Below are positions 61,680-64,000 of a stretch of 64,000 nucleotides of DNA, one piece after another. Origin of the DNA: Jidongwangia harbinensis. GTDB lineage: Bacteria > Actinomycetota > Actinomycetes > Mycobacteriales > Micromonosporaceae. The stretch is taken from the NCBI RefSeq assembly GCF_020216025.1, contig NZ_JAIWNC010000024.1, positions 1 to 64,000 on the forward strand, in the 5' to 3' direction. The notes beneath the pieces are model-generated. The model made no database searches. It was not told the DNA's origin and saw only the letters and a program-made list of their open reading frames with translations. The position numbers were made by a program, and so were the translations under genes. Every line of letters begins with the position of its first letter. Within the stretch, counting starts at the first letter, position 1.

Positions 61680-63197
61680 TCAGTACGCCCCGCGACCCCG
61701 CATGACCACCAGCGCGGTGCGCATGAGGATCACCAGGTCGACCGTGAGCGACCAGTTCTCCACGTACTGCAGGTCCAGCCGGATCGAGTCCTCCCAGGAC
61801 AGGTCCGACCGGCCGCTCACCTGCCACAGCCCGGTCATCCCCGGCTTGACCACCAGCCGGCGCCGCATGTCGTGCGGGTACTGCTCCACTTCGCTGGGCA
61901 GCGGCGGCCGCGGGCCGACCAGCGACATCTCGCCCAGCAACACATTGATCAGTTGCGGCAGCTCGTCCAGCGAGTACCGCCGCAGGATCCGCCCGCACCG
62001 GGTGACCCGGGGGTCCTGGCGCATCTTGAAGAGCACCGCGCCGAACTCGTTCCGCTCGCCCAGCTTCTGCAGCCGCTGCTCGGCGTCCACGTGCATGGTG
62101 CGGAACTTGTACATCCGGAACATCTCGCCACCGCGCCCGACCCGGACCTGCCGGAAGAACACCGGCCCGCCGGTGTCCGCCCGGATCACCAGCGCGATGG
62201 CCAGGAACACCGGCGCCAGCAGGACCAGCAGCAGCGCGGCCAGCGACGCGTCGAACATCGCCTTGATCAGGCGGCGTCCGCCGGCCAGCCGGGGGTGTTC
62301 GATGTGCATCATCGGCAGGCCGTCCACCGGACGCACCGTGATGCGGTCCCCGGCCGTGTCGACCAGGGCCGACGAGACGATCAGGTCGATGTCGTCGCGC
62401 TCCAGCTCCCAGGCCAGCCGGCGCAGCATCGGGCCGTCCAGCTCCGGGCAGGAGAGCACCATCACCGTGTCCGCGCCCGCCGCGGCGGCCGAGTTGGCCG
62501 CGGCGCCCAGCGCGCCGAAGACCGGCACGTCCACCACGCCGGCCGCGTCGGCCAGCTGGTCCGCGGGCAGGCAGGCGCCGATCACCTGCAGACCGTGGTG
62601 GTACTTGCGGTGCAGCTGCTCGGTGGTCCGGGCAACCGCCTGCGCGTGCCCGAGCACCAGCACCCGGTGCATGCAGTGACCCCGGCGGCGGACCTTGTGC
62701 AACCGCTTGCGCAGCAGGAACCGCCCGAGCAGGGAGAGCGCGGTGGTCAGCACCAGCACGATCAGCAGGTAGCCGCGGGCGATCTCCGCGTTGAACACGT
62801 ACGACGCCAGGGCCATGCCCACGGTGAGCCGCACCCCGGCCCGCACCACCCGCTGGTACTCGTCGGGTCCGACGAACAGCAGCCGCCGCTCGTAGGCGTG
62901 CGTCATGGCCAGCACGCCGAGCCAGATCACCGGAATCAGCGCGGAAAGCAGCAGATACCACCGTGCGTAGGGCGCACCCTGGAAACGCAGCACGAAAGCT
63001 GCCAATGTCGCGATCAAGGTGGCGCCGAAGTCGACCACCAAGAGCCGTTTGACGTAGCCGGCCTCCCACACCCAGCGGTCAGCGAGCCCGTGCTCCGGAA
63101 GGTCACCGAGATCCCCTTCGGCGACTCCGGAATACGATGCCGTTGTCGGTATCGAACCTGTGTCGGCGTCATCCGCCGTCGTTCCCGTCGTTGTCAC
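61680..63197 (-). CDS. Initiating sugar transferase (WcaJ/WbaP-type)
   Basis: 505 residues. Four to five N-terminal helices, a central Rossmann-like region (HRVLVLGHAQAVARTTEQL) and a C-terminal polyprenyl-phosphate hexose-1-phosphate transferase domain: RLIKAMFDASLAALLLVLLA, GPVFFRQVRVGRGGEMFRMY, KFRTM, RRYSLDELPQLINVLLGEMS, LVGPRPP, VKPGMTGLWQVSGRSDLSW. It transfers the first sugar phosphate to undecaprenyl phosphate and starts the operon. GTG 63197 with GGAGG upstream is preferred. No gene lies upstream for 590 bp. Confidence 0.93.
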   Translation of the reverse strand: MTTTGTTADDADTGSIPTTASYSGVAEGDLGDLPEHGLADRWVWEAGYVKRLLVVDFGATLIATLAAFVLRFQGAPYARWYLLLSALIPVIWLGVLAMTHAYERRLLFVGPDEYQRVVRAGVRLTVGMALASYVFNAEIARGYLLIVLVLTTALSLLGRFLLRKRLHKVRRRGHCMHRVLVLGHAQAVARTTEQLHRKYHHGLQVIGACLPADQLADAAGVVDVPVFGALGAAANSAAAAGADTVMVLSCPELDGPMLRRLAWELERDDIDLIVSSALVDTAGDRITVRPVDGLPMMHIEHPRLAGGRRLIKAMFDASLAALLLVLLAPVFLAIALVIRADTGGPVFFRQVRVGRGGEMFRMYKFRTMHVDAEQRLQKLGERNEFGAVLFKMRQDPRVTRCGRILRRYSLDELPQLINVLLGEMSLVGPRPPLPSEVEQYPHDMRRRLVVKPGMTGLWQVSGRSDLSWEDSIRLDLQYVENWSLTVDLVILMRTALVVMRGRGAY

Positions 63198-63787
63198 GAC
63201 GCCCCTGCCTCCAGTGAGTCCCCACGCCCACCGGGCACCAACCCGCAAAGCAATGCCACGCCCCCAAAACCCTTGGCCCGCAATAAGAAGCGCTTGGACG
63301 CCCAGGCGGTGAACGCTAGACGAGGTTCAGGAGATTACCGACCCGTGGGTCGTAATCCTTACTGACGCTCCGAACAATTTCCGGATGCCGGTTCGGATGG
63401 CATCCTCGTGCATTGCAGGTGAACTCAGGTCTACATCGGACAAAATAGCAGTCGTACCGAGGGCCACGGAACCCACAATCGCCGACAATTCCCATGTCCG
63501 ATTCGTCACATAGGCGGCCGTGATTTGTCCGTTACGGGCGAGTGGGGGCGCCAAACCGTAACACAACCGACGCCGAAGGGCGCCGTCGTGCTCGTCAAGG
63601 TCGATGAACCCGCGCCACGGCCGGCGTCGCGGCATTCACGGCCCTGGCCCGAACGGCCCACTTGACAATAGATAAGTGGCCGAGTCTGATCGAAACGGAT
63701 CACTACGATTGAGGTGATTACGTCGCTGCGATCCTTGTCAATGACCCCGGCCCGATCCCGCGCAGGCTTCGCCCTGACTGTTTCAGA
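63198..63787. other. Lower-GC upstream region of the polysaccharide operon
   Basis: 590 bp without a gene I can support. It is more A/T-rich than the rest of the window. It should hold the promoter of the polysaccharide operon (minus strand), but I could not choose a -10/-35 pair with confidence. A weak minus-strand open frame (63327-63635) has good codon bias only in its first third and no recognisable domain. Confidence 0.6.
63339..63352. promoter_or_regulatory. Palindrome upstream of the polysaccharide operon
   Basis: CGACCCGTGGGTCG has 6-bp perfect arms (CGACCC/GGGTCG) around GT. It lies about 142 bp before the start of the first operon gene on the minus strand, in a suitable position for a regulator. 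Nothing else supports it. Confidence 0.35.
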
Positions 63788-63988
63788 TCAGTCATGCCCA
63801 ATCCGTGGGAGCGATCCCACGGGCCGCTCCGGATCGTCCAATTCGGCCCCCGGCGACGGTCCGAACCCGATCTCCCGCCGCCGGATCGCCCGCTGCGGCG
63901 CGCCCGCCCGCTTCCCCTCAGGCCGGCCGGTGGGGGTCCTGACCGCACGGTCGTCACGTCCTCGCGGGGTATACCCGTCCCGCTCCAT
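63788..63988 (-). CDS. Small Arg-rich hypothetical protein
   Basis: 66 residues (MERDGYTPRGRDDRAVR...GSLPRIGHD), highly charged, no recognised family. It has GGAGG exactly 6 bases before ATG 63988, the main evidence for translation. A CCGTGGGA/TCCCACGG hairpin (63803-63822) lies in its last codons. It could also be the start of a decayed gene. Close to the window edge, so its operon context is unknown. Confidence 0.4.
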   Translation of the reverse strand: MERDGYTPRGRDDRAVRTPTGRPEGKRAGAPQRAIRRREIGFGPSPGAELDDPERPVGSLPRIGHD

Positions 63989-64000
63989 CTCATTCCTCCG

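Noticed and set aside
63327..63635. Minus-strand open frame of 102 codons
   Set aside because: Third-position GC falls to background after the first third, with no domain or convincing ribosome site; it could be promoter DNA of the polysaccharide operon.
63662..63690. TTGACA on the plus strand as a promoter
   Set aside because: No acceptable -10 at 16-18 bases and no plus-strand gene follows in the window.

Overview
The window is very GC-rich DNA with GTG/TTG starts, many 4-bp stop/start overlaps, mycothiol-type DinB, SigE-type ECF sigma, FHA/Ser-Thr kinase signalling and secreted glucanases with cellulose-binding or ricin-type modules. This suggests a filamentous actinomycete. The gene families look most like Micromonosporaceae (for example Actinoplanes), but the genus is inference.

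Layout. 1-726: the tail of an IS3-family transposase, then gene-free DNA made of three different tandem repeats. 727-3425: MFS transporter, a Thr/Pro-tailed membrane protein and a DinB-like protein. 3426-8100 (minus): a four-gene redox-signalling operon (NAD kinase-acetyltransferase fusion, UBP zinc finger, receiver-thioredoxin-reductase fusion without redox cysteines, cyclic-nucleotide-domain histidine kinase). 8170-9208: methyltransferase and a cold-shock protein with an intrinsic-terminator-like hairpin in its leader. 9558-12946: secreted S1 protease with a ricin lectin domain, and a CBM2-GH64 beta-1,3-glucanase. 13007-20726 (minus): a tightly overlapping six-gene operon (FAD/NAD oxidoreductase, small membrane protein, zinc-ribbon/FHA protein, soluble kinase, CPA2 cation/H+ antiporter with UspA-like tail, receptor kinase); I regard this as the best candidate for an undescribed system. 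20813-22909: AAC(3)-like acetyltransferase with Bcr/CflA efflux pump. 22993-26465: ECF sigma factor, membrane partner, secreted TAP-type hydrolase. 26668-31631: hydrolase-TetR-DUF4260 operon, HAF-repeat protein, DUF6544 protein, PrsW protease. 31628-37262: orphan TPR protein, phosphotransferase, Mop-domain regulator with modABC, DUF1684 protein. 37222-40572: two GNAT acetyltransferases, a broken pnuC, quinone-oxidoreductase-like enzyme, XRE regulator with membrane partner. 40665-46272: TetR with a heterodimeric ABC exporter, and a hypothetical exported protein.

46273-48280 has no gene but is highly structured: cytosine-rich tandem repeats, a C46 homopolymer, a dispersed repeat family also present at the left end of the window, and two 77-bp hairpin-forming elements in inverted orientation. 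48281-51434: GH16 glucanase and a phosphotransferase-like protein interrupted by a TP-rich hexapeptide repeat. 51439-63197 (minus): a Wzx/Wzy-type exopolysaccharide operon (initiating sugar transferase, PAP2 protein, glycosyltransferase, secreted beta-propeller protein, chain-length/kinase-like protein, GT2, polymerase, flippase, sulfotransferase), implying a possibly sulfated surface polysaccharide. 63198-64000: lower-GC upstream region with palindromes and one small ORF.

No tRNA, rRNA or CRISPR array was seen. All functions are read from sequence patterns by eye; no database search was run.
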